A stretch of 64,000 bases of DNA from assembly GCA_949752745.1 (NCBI GenBank), contig OX457028.1, positions 24,554,927 through 24,618,926 of the forward strand. The letters are read 5' to 3'. The translations under genes and the position numbers were made by a program. Of the stretch, positions 26,719 through 35,176 are shown one piece after another; position 1 is the first letter of the stretch, and every line of letters begins with the position of its first letter. The stretch is from Protula sp. h YS-2021. Lineage: Eukaryota > Annelida > Polychaeta > Sabellida > Serpulidae. The notes below the pieces were generated by a model, which searched no databases, was not told where the DNA came from, and saw only the letters and a list, made by a program, of their open reading frames with translations.

Positions 26719-27129
26719 TGTTGTTGTTGTTATATTAGTTAAGTTGTTGTTGTTATATTAGTTAAGTTGTTGTTGTTGTTGTTATATTAGTTAAGTTGTT
26801 GTTGTTGTTATATTAGTTAAGTTGTTGTTGTTAAATAAAACAAATCAAGTTTCAAACAACTGTCTTGTTTATTGTGTTGTACATACGTTTATTTTCAAAT
26901 TCTTAACTACAAACACTATTTACAAAGTTTACAAACACTATTTACAAAGTTTACAAACACTATTTACAAACTCTTAACTACAAACGCTATTTACACTATT
27001 TACAAATTCTTAACTACAAATTCTATTTACACTATTTACAAACTTTTATTTACACTATTTACACTATTTACAAAATTCTTAACTACAAACTCTTAACTAC
27101 AAAGTCTATTTACACTATTTACAAACTTT
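26719..27129. repeat. Repeat-rich junction of the two convergent arms
   Basis: First 26719-26830: copies of TTGTTGTTATATTAGTTAAG. Then AATAAA at 26834-26839, which can end the plus-strand transcripts. Then 26890-27128: copies of words like TACAAACACTATTTACAAAG and CTTAACTACAAA, just past the 3' end of the minus-strand arm. No gene was seen. Confidence 0.85.
26834..26839 (+). terminator. Polyadenylation signal AATAAA of the plus-strand arm
   Basis: AATAAA about 115 bases after the protease stop, within the convergent junction, followed by a GT/T-rich stretch. Confidence 0.6.
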
Positions 27130-27504
27130 TTATTTACAAACACATTCATTTTTCAATACATTCATCAATGAATACCATTCATTAGAATCTAAATTGATAT
27201 AGGTATCATAGACATTACATCCATGTTTGTAAATGCTATGAAAGCTTACATAACACACATCACCAAACTTTATCACTTTAACAGTTATATGTTCAGACAG
27301 TTTCAGTTCATATCCTTCTTCTAAGTCAATGTCCATCACACGCATAGGTTGTGTCAGCTCAATGGATTTGATGCCTCGTGTAAGCCATATTTCTGTTTCT
27401 TTGAATTCAAGCGTTAGGTTCTTTCCAATCCAATGCTTGTAACAACGCGTTCCATTCCACTGTGTTGAGGGTGATGTAGTCATAGTTTTCTGTAAGCTCG
27501 TCAT
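27130..27504 (-). CDS. PC4-like protein, copy 4
   Basis: 124 residues from the ATG at 27504; its start overlaps the previous gene (27407-27748) by 98 bp in another frame, so the true start may lie further in. The C-terminal unit (ITVKVIKFGDVCYVSF, YINLDSNEWYSLMNVL) follows the PC4 plan of strands ending in a Trp-opened helix. An earlier half-unit (LTLEFKETEIWLTRG) may be a degenerate first copy. Last gene of the minus-strand arm. Confidence 0.5.
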   Translation of the reverse strand: MTSLQKTMTTSPSTQWNGTRCYKHWIGKNLTLEFKETEIWLTRGIKSIELTQPMRVMDIDLEEGYELKLSEHITVKVIKFGDVCYVSFHSIYKHGCNVYDTYINLDSNEWYSLMNVLKNECVCK

Positions 27505-27748
27505 ATTGGCGAAATTGTACAAACACGTCTAAGCAGTTCTCAGTCACACGCACTTCTAATTCATTTGAGACTGCTAGGAGAAAGCCAGGTATCCTGAACT
27601 TCTCTAGATGGTCTTTCAACACGGATTGGTCATCAAGTGATAGGACGAGATACTGTCCAAAATGTCTTAGCACAATGTCATCATATTCGTTTCTCAGATA
27701 TGAGAATCCATGCGTAATGGGTTTATATTCCGTTAAAAAGTCTTCCAT
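27407..27748 (-). CDS. PC4-like protein, copy 3
   Basis: 113 residues from the ATG at 27748. It looks like two PC4-type units fused: a first (GQYLVLSLDDQSVLKDHLEKF) and a second (VRVTENCLDVFVQFRQY, YITLNTVEWNALLQALDW). A fused pair could mimic the natural PC4 homodimer in one chain (inference). The gene overlaps copy 4. Confidence 0.5.
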   Translation of the reverse strand: MEDFLTEYKPITHGFSYLRNEYDDIVLRHFGQYLVLSLDDQSVLKDHLEKFRIPGFLLAVSNELEVRVTENCLDVFVQFRQYDELTENYDYITLNTVEWNALLQALDWKEPNA

Positions 27749-27802
27749 CTCGTTCAACAGTCAGATGAACTATGAGCTGTCTCCTTGTCTGCAAAGACGT
27801 TT

Positions 27803-28174
27803 TTATGCTCGCAAGATGGTGAAGAGTGGATGTTGTATCGCTTCTAGGAATCGTAAGACTGCGCGCCAGTTCTTGATATTAAAGAGGATCAAATCTGTAT
27901 ATGGTGTATCTGGTACAACTCCCTTATAATCCTTTGGATAATCCTGTAAAAGATTTCTACAGATTTCTACACGTATGTTAGAATCATATTCAGCTACCGT
28001 CACTTCCACTTTATTTTCAAGTCTACGTTTAAACCCAGGTTCAAGTGGTATGTTTTTAAAGTCTTTCCACACTTCAGGTTTAAACCGATGATAACTTGTC
28101 TTAGAATCTAGTATCACTTCATTCCTCTCATTGACAGTAAGGTAAACACCACCGTTCAGCATGAGTGCATTCAT
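27803..28174 (-). CDS. PC4-like protein, copy 2
   Basis: 123 residues from the ATG at 28174. It again shows two units: GGVYLTVNERNEVI with YHRFKPEVWKDF, then VEVTVAEYDSNIRVEICR with LILFNIKNWRAVLRFLEAI. Only 12 bp separate it from copy 1. The family pattern is clear for the second unit and weaker for the first. Confidence 0.55.
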   Translation of the reverse strand: MNALMLNGGVYLTVNERNEVILDSKTSYHRFKPEVWKDFKNIPLEPGFKRRLENKVEVTVAEYDSNIRVEICRNLLQDYPKDYKGVVPDTPYTDLILFNIKNWRAVLRFLEAIQHPLFTILRA

Positions 28175-28186
28175 GTTTTTACCTTG

Positions 28187-28540
28187 TTATGACTTGTCGT
28201 CTTGTCTGCGAAGCCTTTTATCCACTTCTTTCACCTGCTTCTTCATCATTTTCCATTCAGGTATTGTCAGCAAAATTCCCTTTTTCGTTGGACGGTTTTT
28301 TCCAGTCCCCTCATCTCTGAGGTATTTGCGAATGTTTACCACACCTTCATTACTTTGTTTCATAATCTTGATATACTTTCCATTGCCTAGAGAAAGCATT
28401 CCATCCCACGACTGTGGTGTTGGTACCGTCGTCTCCACTTTTAATTTCTTAATGGTAGTATCAGGATGTTTCACTTTCATGTCTTTGACTGTATCAGCAA
28501 GAGTATCCATATCCGTTGGTGCAGATCTTTTCCGATTCAT
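28187..28540 (-). CDS. PC4/p15-like single-stranded DNA-binding protein, copy 1
   Basis: 117 residues, the most canonical member. The C-terminal domain (about 48-112) reads LGNGKYIKIMKQSNEGVVNI, RKYLRDEG and KKGILLTIPEWKMMKKQV. This is the PC4 order of four strands, Lys-rich turn and amphipathic helix opened by a x-E-W. The N-terminus is basic and flexible, as in human PC4, where it is regulatory. PC4 binds single-stranded DNA and melted promoters; here it could coat displaced strands during protein-primed replication (inference). First gene after the polymerase, with its own TATATAAG box. Confidence 0.8.
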   Translation of the reverse strand: MNRKRSAPTDMDTLADTVKDMKVKHPDTTIKKLKVETTVPTPQSWDGMLSLGNGKYIKIMKQSNEGVVNIRKYLRDEGTGKNRPTKKGILLTIPEWKMMKKQVKEVDKRLRRQDDKS

Positions 28541-28594
28541 GTTGACGCTTCAGTGTTCACACCACAACTAACTCTCAAGTTGAAGTGTCTCCCC

Positions 28595-28602
28595 CTTATA
28601 TA
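28595..28602 (-). promoter_or_regulatory. TATA box (TATATAAG) of the PC4 cluster
   Basis: Minus-strand TATATAAG overlapping the polymerase stop codon and about 55 bp before the copy 1 ATG. Confidence 0.65.
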
Positions 28603-31600
28603 CTGTAATGTCCATGCGCCAAAGTGGAATAGCCATCACTCATCACATATCGCTTGTCATCAAAGGGAGAGAGAGCCACTTTCCTCAACTTCTCCGAGAA
28701 GATCTGGTGGTTATGACTTCGAATGATGTGTCCTGTAGTCATCGTTTGCGTTTGGTTGAACAAACTGTCTCTATACTGCTGATGTTTCATCCGTCTTTGA
28801 CACGCGCGAGTGATGCCTTTAGCCGTACGTTTTTCTTTCCCACCATACATCATACTATACATTTTCGGCCGAAGTCCAACAAACTCTTCAATGGGAATGC
28901 CCGCCGTCTCATCTTTCATTTTCCCAAGCACTTTCTTGTTCACGTTGGAATGCAGGAAATGATCTGGGGGATAGTCACTTGTGTCGAACAAGTCGGCATC
29001 TTCCTGCATGTCTTTGTAGATATCGTCCGTTTCTATGTCATAACATAGACTGTCGGTGTCGCTGAACAAGAGTTTGGCGTTGGGATACTTGGTCATGATG
29101 TAGTTGTAATGAAAGTGGAACATGAGCACTTTGCTGAGGTCGAGAATGGTGAACCCAACTTGAATGGGTTTATCCAGAAGCAGATCCACTTTGCGTAAAT
29201 GTACCGCGGTTAAATCTTCGTTGAAAATTCTAAATTTGTGGAAGGAAGGTTTGGCTACAAGTTTCTTGAACCGCTTTTCCTGGTGAACAAGTTCCACATT
29301 GATGCGTTTTCTTACATTTTCCATGGTTTTGCCAAACACCGAGTTGTTCATCAGTTTGAAGAAGTCTTTCTCAAACGGGTTCTTGGCCAACTTTCTCTTT
29401 TCCGTGTTCAAGGAGATGTATTTTGCCAACCATTTGCTCTGTGCAAACATGATGGCACGATGCACCTTCGTGACTTTCAATCCCAGTGAGACATATTGCT
29501 GTAAATTTCTATAATGAAGCACATATTTCTTCTTGTCGCATAAGTTGGGAATGAGCTTTTCACTAGACTTGCTTTTCATGTCTAGATCTTTCCGTAGCTT
29601 CTGACTATGTTTTGATAATTCTCCCACTTTCACACATTTCCGTTCTGGAGCCACTGGATAGTGATTATGATGATTATGAATGGATTGTGGGTATTCTAAA
29701 TCCACTTCTAAAATGTAGCCAATCTCATCATCTTCATCCACATCCATAAAGTCAATGGATTCTGGCTCGCTCACCCACATAAATCCACTTTCTGGCATGC
29801 TTTGCGACATAGCCCAGCCATACAAGTTGTTTGCATCCAGGTACGTCAAGTAGTTGGTTGGTTTCAAGGGATCGTAATCTGCTACGTAGGGGTTATTTGC
29901 TTTCGCATACTTGTGTGTGATGACAGATATTCCCCCACGTAGGCCTTGTTCAACCATTTGGTACATGTCAATGTCGTTAATCAATTCTAATTTCACCTTT
30001 GTCGCTTTCAACATGGCATCCCACGACAGTCCTGGCGCTGTATAGTAGTGAGCAGGATCCAATTCATACGTGTTAAGACATACGTGACGAAAGTTTTCAA
30101 ACACGTCAGCCAGCAGCAACACATCTGATTTCAGGTACAAGTCATGGTATTCGCCAAATGTAGTACAGTGGAATGTCTCCCACACCTTCTGCGCATGCGC
30201 ATAATCCTCATCGCTAATGTCTTCTTCACTGAGCAGACTGTAAAACTTGTCCTTGGACGGCAGTTGTGTTTCAGCAAACTTGGATGGCTCATCCACGTAA
30301 TCATAAGGATACACTCCCTTTCTCAACAGTAACTCTTGTTGGTCACTATCGTGAATGTGTGACGTCATGTTATAAAAGTTGTCTTTCCCTTCTGCTGCCA
30401 GGTTGGATACTAACTTCTGTAGAGAAGTACTCATGAACTGAAAGCTGTCTGTAAATTTCAGATTGCTCATGGTGAATGCAATATATTTCTCAACGGTGTT
30501 GGGAATGACTGTAATCCTTTCGTTTTTGAACTTTCCAATTTCTTCCATGATCAAATGACTGTCATAGCCTCGTAAATTGTGGAAAAAGACAGGAATGATG
30601 AAAGAATCTTCAACATCCTGCTGATCTTTTCGAAGTCGAAATTGTAAATTGCATTCATTATGTGCAGCTCCGCGGTATTTACCATTGATATGATCATGAT
30701 CTCTCACACGATCTGCCCCTAGAGGCTCATGACAAATGTAGCAATCTGTGGCGTTCTTATAATGCTCTTCATCTTCACAAGTCATGACTATTTTCTTTTT
30801 CTGCTGTAGACCATGCACAATACGATCACGCTCATTCACCATATGGTCTAAAAAGACTTTCACAGCATTATCTCCTCGATATACGACTGGAGCACGTGTA
30901 TCATACTGGCTCACAACCACGTAGGCAAAGCTGTTTGGACGATGATGTTGATACTTGTCTCCTTCATGCTTTTTCGTGAAACATTCAAAGTCTGCATAAA
31001 TGACAAACGGCGCTCGCTGTTGTTTGGCTATATTCTTGAACTTGATGAAGGGTTCCTTGGGAAATGATAAACGTTGTGCGCCATGCTTGCCACACACTTC
31101 ACGATGCTTGTCTAACAGATCTTGTCGCATAAACCCATGAAGACAGTTGAAACAATAAAATATTGCATTCTGACGCTTTGTTCGATAAGCCATCAGTCTG
31201 CTGAAATTCTTGATGAGGCAGTAATGTCTTGTCTTGTCATTGCTAATCAAAAGCAAGTTGATTTCTCTCGCACTGGTGTTTCGACTGAGTTGTATGGGAA
31301 CAACGACATCATGTTCATATCCAAACACGTTAATGGACACATCATTCTCCTTTTCAAACTTTGGAATGTCTGTAATCGGTGTTGGAAATGTCATGCCTTC
31401 CACCTTCAATTCGTTCTCAAATGCTTTGTATTGAGGTACACGCTGTGGGTTATCGCTAGTTGAAGGGTGAAGGTGAGCCAATACAGACCATAAGAAACAT
31501 TTGTTGTCTTTATTCTGAATGTTTAACACCGCCTTTGTACTCTTTACTTTCTTCGGTAGTGGGATAAAACTGCTTGCTTCCAATGGCGCTGACGTAGCTG

Positions 31601-32258
31601 TATGTACTTCAATGAATAATATGTTATCCAACACCCAGCCAGAGCCTTGTCGCTCATATTCATCAAACCTGGTAAACAATTCTTTATAGGCTTCTGGCAA
31701 GTCCTTCTCAATATCTGTTGGATTGTATGCTGCATACGTTGGACTACTGATGAAGGCATTATCCACTTGTTCTACCATCACGCCTTCAACATTTGGTGTC
31801 ATTTTCTTGAAGCGTGCATGTACCACAATGTACCATTTCATGCCACGGTTTAACGTCTCTAGCAAATGTCTCTTGATTCTATTCTCTTGTTGTCGCATTT
31901 CAAGTAACAAATCCGATCCATCTTCAGGCTCAAACCGTCTTTCCTGCGCGTTTTCACCAAGACTCACTCTTCTGCCTCTGCCTATTTGTCCTGTCTCTTT
32001 CTTTCTTTGTTCTTCATGAGGTATGCATACATGTGTCTCAAACGCATCCAAAGATGAAAATATCTTGACGCATTTACAGCAGAGGACTGGATCAGGTCTG
32101 TCAACACCATCTTGTAACGCCTTTTGTCTCTTGGCTTGAATCTGCTCAACAAGCTCATCATGAGCACGTTTCATCCTAGTTTTCTTACATGTGTGTGTCA
32201 CGAACAATTCCAGAGATGGAAATGTCACATCACAATCATGACAGTAGACTGCTGTCAT
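28596..32258 (-). CDS. Protein-primed DNA polymerase B
   Basis: Replicates the linear genome. 1,220 residues from the ATG at 32258. N-terminus: two C2H2-like fingers (YCHDCDVTF...H...C, CCKCVKIF...H). About residues 240-340: a segment with NKCFLWSVLAHLHP and later RHYCLIKN, a Cys/His pair reminiscent of OTU-type cysteine proteases and common in Polinton polymerases. Exonuclease: YADFECF, NLRGYDSHLIM, YLKSDVLLLADVF. Polymerase: motif A YLDANNLYGWAM, motif B LMNNSVFGKTMENV, motif C LLFSDTDSLCYD. All catalytic positions look intact and the frame is unbroken. Priming by a terminal protein is known for the family; none is separately visible. Confidence 0.96.
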   Translation of the reverse strand: MTAVYCHDCDVTFPSLELFVTHTCKKTRMKRAHDELVEQIQAKRQKALQDGVDRPDPVLCCKCVKIFSSLDAFETHVCIPHEEQRKKETGQIGRGRRVSLGENAQERRFEPEDGSDLLLEMRQQENRIKRHLLETLNRGMKWYIVVHARFKKMTPNVEGVMVEQVDNAFISSPTYAAYNPTDIEKDLPEAYKELFTRFDEYERQGSGWVLDNILFIEVHTATSAPLEASSFIPLPKKVKSTKAVLNIQNKDNKCFLWSVLAHLHPSTSDNPQRVPQYKAFENELKVEGMTFPTPITDIPKFEKENDVSINVFGYEHDVVVPIQLSRNTSAREINLLLISNDKTRHYCLIKNFSRLMAYRTKRQNAIFYCFNCLHGFMRQDLLDKHREVCGKHGAQRLSFPKEPFIKFKNIAKQQRAPFVIYADFECFTKKHEGDKYQHHRPNSFAYVVVSQYDTRAPVVYRGDNAVKVFLDHMVNERDRIVHGLQQKKKIVMTCEDEEHYKNATDCYICHEPLGADRVRDHDHINGKYRGAAHNECNLQFRLRKDQQDVEDSFIIPVFFHNLRGYDSHLIMEEIGKFKNERITVIPNTVEKYIAFTMSNLKFTDSFQFMSTSLQKLVSNLAAEGKDNFYNMTSHIHDSDQQELLLRKGVYPYDYVDEPSKFAETQLPSKDKFYSLLSEEDISDEDYAHAQKVWETFHCTTFGEYHDLYLKSDVLLLADVFENFRHVCLNTYELDPAHYYTAPGLSWDAMLKATKVKLELINDIDMYQMVEQGLRGGISVITHKYAKANNPYVADYDPLKPTNYLTYLDANNLYGWAMSQSMPESGFMWVSEPESIDFMDVDEDDEIGYILEVDLEYPQSIHNHHNHYPVAPERKCVKVGELSKHSQKLRKDLDMKSKSSEKLIPNLCDKKKYVLHYRNLQQYVSLGLKVTKVHRAIMFAQSKWLAKYISLNTEKRKLAKNPFEKDFFKLMNNSVFGKTMENVRKRINVELVHQEKRFKKLVAKPSFHKFRIFNEDLTAVHLRKVDLLLDKPIQVGFTILDLSKVLMFHFHYNYIMTKYPNAKLLFSDTDSLCYDIETDDIYKDMQEDADLFDTSDYPPDHFLHSNVNKKVLGKMKDETAGIPIEEFVGLRPKMYSMMYGGKEKRTAKGITRACQRRMKHQQYRDSLFNQTQTMTTGHIIRSHNHQIFSEKLRKVALSPFDDKRYVMSDGYSTLAHGHYSI

Positions 32259-32317
32259 CCTTGTTGTTTCTTCAACTGCTAGAACTGAAATGAAGTAAAA
32301 TACACGTTTCACTCTTC

Positions 32318-32325
32318 CTTTTATA
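32318..32325 (-). promoter_or_regulatory. TATA box (TATAAAAG) of the polymerase gene
   Basis: Minus-strand TATAAAAGG 60 bp before the polymerase ATG, the spacing seen at the other Polinton promoters. Confidence 0.65.
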
Positions 32326-32626
32326 CCACTTCAATGGTGTGTTAACTCAGCAGAATGTATCACTAGTTGACTAGTTGACATGTTTCACTCATGCTTTTAT
32401 GCTACTTCCATGTAATCAAAATATGGTGTGTAACTTGTTTCAAAAATGTTAAAATTGCTGACTCAGCAGAATTTTACTTGTGTATATGAATGTCTCACTT
32501 ACAGTTGTACAGCTGCACTGCTGCACAGCAGAGACATCTAGCGGTGAAGTCAAATGGTCTGCCAAATGGTATTCATCCGTCAAATGGTATTCATCCGCCA
32601 AATAGACCTGAAATGTGATAAAATGT

Positions 32627-32628
32627 AT

Positions 32629-32694
<66 letters not shown>
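32627..32694. repeat. (TC)n(AC)n microsatellite
   Basis: CT repeats followed by about 26 AC repeats, in the gap between polymerase and the 32761 gene. The rest of that gap (32327-32760) shows no gene. Confidence 0.9.
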
Positions 32695-32697
<3 letters not shown>

Positions 32698-32760
32698 TGT
32701 TTTGCTTCATTTCATAATATAGGATGGCCCTTAAAAGGGCTGAAAGATGTTAGTACTTCT

Positions 32761-33126
32761 TCACCAGCAAGTGGGATTTCCACAATCACACTGGTATCTG
32801 TAAAACTGCTCCATGGAGAAAGGCCTTCTCGAGCACTTGAACGGATGAAAGTTGTAATAGCCGAAGTTTTTCAGCGTCGCACCGCACCACCAGCAGTCCG
32901 TGCATGGCTCCGGTCCTGGCAATCTTGCAGTAAACTTATACCAGAGCAATCCACCACAAGTTTTGCAGCAGTAATGCCGTGGTGCGTTGTGGTGCACTGG
33001 ACAGTTGTGTGGTTGACCTGGGTACTCCAACCACACCCAACACTTATAACATTCTGTCGTTAGTGTCACTACCCTGCCCTCTCGCATCACTTTCTTACTT
33101 GTCGTAGTAGCTGGTGTGTTGTCCAT
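32761..33126 (-). CDS. Cys-rich putative zinc-binding accessory protein
   Basis: 121 residues with about 15 cysteines, mostly as CxxC or close pairs: ECYKCWVW, HNCPVHH, HYCCKTCGG, PCTDCWWCG, FKCS, YQCDCGNPTCW. Three or four zinc sites are likely. Driven by a TATATAAG promoter that is the mirror image of the 17070 promoter, so probably expressed with it. Small CxxC-rich early proteins occur in several small DNA viruses; I see no specific family and no clear LxCxE motif. Confidence 0.6.
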   Translation of the reverse strand: MDNTPATTTSKKVMREGRVVTLTTECYKCWVWLEYPGQPHNCPVHHNAPRHYCCKTCGGLLWYKFTARLPGPEPCTDCWWCGATLKNFGYYNFHPFKCSRRPFSMEQFYRYQCDCGNPTCW

Positions 33127-33183
33127 GATGTGTCTAATGATGTCTGTCTATGTCTGACGGTGTCTGAGCCTCGAGACACTACA

Positions 33184-33191
33184 CTTATATA
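33184..33191 (-). promoter_or_regulatory. TATA box (TATATAAG) of the 32761-33126 gene
   Basis: Mirror image of the left promoter at 17009-17016, with matching flanks including CTCGAGACACTACACTT. Confidence 0.7.
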
Positions 33192-33257
33192 CGATTTTAT
33201 CATGCTGAATCAACGATTTCATCAAGCTGATTCAGCACAATTTTTTTTGCTCTCTTG

Positions 33258-33387
33258 GGGGGGGGGGGGTCGGTACATAGTCTGTCCTGGGGGGGGGTCG
33301 GTACATAGTCTGTCCTGGGGGGGGGGGTCGGTACATAGTCTGTCCTGGGGGGGGGGTCGGTACATAGTCTGTCCTGGGGGGGGGGGT
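33258..33387. repeat. C-tract (G on this strand) tandem repeat, right
   Basis: About four units of GTCGGTACATAGTCTGTCCT plus 8-12 guanines. Inverted counterpart of 16625-16935, with fewer copies. Confidence 0.9.
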
Positions 33388-33427
33388 TAGACGTTAACTT
33401 TTTTTCCATCTTTACATCATTTTGCAA

Positions 33428-33435
33428 TGACGTCA
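33428..33435. promoter_or_regulatory. CRE/ATF palindrome TGACGTCA, right
   Basis: In TTTTGCAATGACGTCATTTTG, about 75 bp before the right RING start. Position and flanks match the left copy. Confidence 0.55.
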
Positions 33436-33450
33436 TTTTGGTTTTCTACC

Positions 33451-33460
33451 CTATATATAT
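33451..33460 (+). promoter_or_regulatory. TATA box (CTATATATAT) of the right RING gene
   Basis: Short TA run about 45-55 bp before the ATG at 33505; the homologous left site has expanded to 60 bp of TA. Confidence 0.6.
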
Positions 33461-33504
33461 GTGCTATCTTCACAGCTTTCCACAGTTTACCACTGCCTGC
33501 TGAC

Positions 33505-34059
33505 ATGGAAGTTCTAGCCGCGATCGACGATTCACGCATAATAAGAGAGATTAGAGAGGTGGTTGTTCAAGTAACACCACCAATCTATCCGTCTGAGAGA
33601 CAGTCGTTTTTACATCTGCTGCCGGATCCAGCTAAAGCCGCTGCGCTGTGCATTCCGATATACTTCCATAGAGGGGCTATGATTGGGCAACGCATTAGAG
33701 ACATAGAAGACGGGTGTTACAGGCAGGCCTACTTCAGATCTGCTGTTCTAGGAGAAGACATTCCATCAAAGACTGAAGAGGATGAATACCCGGCCTGGGG
33801 TCGATACTTCCTACAGGAAGACATCCAATTTTGCATTGGATGTGGGTGCATGCTGTCCCCAGACCGGGTCATAGCAGCAGGATGTGGACATCAAACATGT
33901 CTCTTTTGCGCCTTCATCTGGACCTGCCACTCCGCGCTGAGAGACAGATATACGCTGAGATGTTTTACATGTGGTTTGACAACAGACCACTTCTTATTCA
34001 GCTCTCAGCAGATGACCTCATGTGCTAGACCAGTACAACAAACAGTAGTCTTCTACTAG
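33505..34059 (+). CDS. RING-finger protein, right terminal copy
   Basis: 184 residues, exactly the length of the left copy (15919-16473) and clearly homologous along its length, though diverged. Shared anchors are LLPDPAKAAALCIPI, MIGQRIRDIEDGCYRQAYFR, DEYPAWGRYF and the end FxxxQQMTxC. RING ligands are CIGC, CGH, QTC, LFC and CFTC in C3HC4 spacing. It is transcribed outward, ending 15 bp before the inner edge of the right terminal repeat. Two diverged copies may hit different host targets (inference). Confidence 0.75.
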   Translation: MEVLAAIDDSRIIREIREVVVQVTPPIYPSERQSFLHLLPDPAKAAALCIPIYFHRGAMIGQRIRDIEDGCYRQAYFRSAVLGEDIPSKTEEDEYPAWGRYFLQEDIQFCIGCGCMLSPDRVIAAGCGHQTCLFCAFIWTCHSALRDRYTLRCFTCGLTTDHFLFSSQQMTSCARPVQQTVVFY

Positions 34060-34074
34060 ACTGGAAGCAAAAAG

Positions 34075-34195
34075 AGTGAGGAGTTTCAACTCCAGGCTGC
34101 TCTTTTCAGAGCGGCCGCCACTTATTACAAAATAAGCAAAACAATTTATCATGGTGTTGGTATATGTGTGTATGCATGAGAGTGTGGGAAATGGG

Positions 34196-34226
<31 letters not shown>

Positions 34227-34441
34227 ATCGTCTGTCCGTCTGACCGTCTGTCTACCATCTGCCGATTCTGCAGCAGAACCAACGTTGGTTCTGCTGCAAT
34301 GCAAAACATTGGTTCTGCAGCAGAACCAAACGTTGGTTCTACCACACTTGTGGTAGAACCAACGTTGGTTCTACCACAAGTGTGGTAGAACCAACGTTGG
34401 TTCTACCACAAGTGTGGTAGAACCAACGTTTTCATACTACT
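34075..34441. repeat. Polinton right terminal inverted repeat (367 bp)
   Basis: Inverted copy of 15543-15909, ending CATACTACT. Equal length, including the poly-A tract, suggests little divergence since insertion. Confidence 0.95.
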
Positions 34442-34447
34442 TGGATT
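34442..34447. repeat. Polinton target-site duplication, right (TGGATT)
   Basis: Identical to 15537-15542. Confidence 0.95.
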
Positions 34448-34666
34448 GTTATTTGAAAGAGACTGAGGAATGTGAAAATCCTGGAATAAAAACCCATGTG
34501 TGTGTGGGGGGGGGGGGGCAGTTTTTTGGTACTTCTGAGTGGTATTGTACTTGGAAACATATCAAACATTTGCTGAGGAGTTCCCTGCTGAATCCCATGT
34601 TGAGTTTTTAAAATCTACGCTCTCCAATTATTTACCATAATCGCAGGTATTCCAGCCAACGAATCC

Positions 34667-35176
34667 CGGTCATCTGCCCCCCCCCCGGTCAACTGCCCCC
34701 CTGTCATCTGCCCCCCCCCCTTTTTGAAACCCGGTCGACTGCCCCCCCCCCCCCTTCAAAGTGGAGGGGTGGTCGCTTGCCCCCTCCATATACTATTTTT
34801 TCTTGGGGTCTTGGCTTACAAAGGCACAATAAATAAAATTGTATTTATTTTATCGATCGTATTGCACCTCGGTAAATTGCAATTCACCAATAGAAAAGTA
34901 CAGTGTAATTGCAATTAGAATTGCAATTAGTCTACGGACCAGTCTCTCCTAAGATCAATGTTGGTGAAAAGATCAATGAAGATCGATTGTTTCAGAGACG
35001 AAGTAGACGGGGATATCACAATTGCCTAATTTTCGAAAAAAAAAATTCTACTAAAAAAAGGAGGGGGGCAGATGAAGACCCCGTCAAATTGCAGGAGGGG
35101 GGAGGGCAGTCGACCGGGTTGAAAAAGGGGGGGGGCAGTTGACTGGTGGGGCAGTTGACCGGGGGGCAGATGACCG
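34667..35176. mobile_element. C-tract MITE with CGGTCATCTGCC termini
   Basis: About 510 bp with long inverted ends of repeated words (GGTCATCTGCC, GGTCAACTGCC, GGTCGACTGCC), each followed by C-runs, and the reverse complements at 35085-35176. The interior has no coding region. A related degenerate piece lies at 36590-36680. Superfamily unknown. Confidence 0.6.

Larger units (their letters stand above)
15543..34441. mobile_element. Polinton/Maverick (adintovirus-like) endogenous element, full length
   Basis: 18,899 bp, bounded by 367-bp terminal inverted repeats that begin AGTAGTATG and by a perfect 6-bp duplication. It contains the full Polinton core: protein-primed DNA polymerase B, retrovirus-type integrase with chromodomain, packaging ATPase, adenain-like protease, hexon-like and penton-like capsid proteins. 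It also carries about a dozen accessory genes. Two capsid genes are broken (in-frame stop and frameshift). The remaining frames are open, so insertion is fairly recent or the breaks are copy-specific. Whether to call it a Polinton or an adintovirus provirus is a naming matter; the gene set fits both. Confidence 0.96.
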
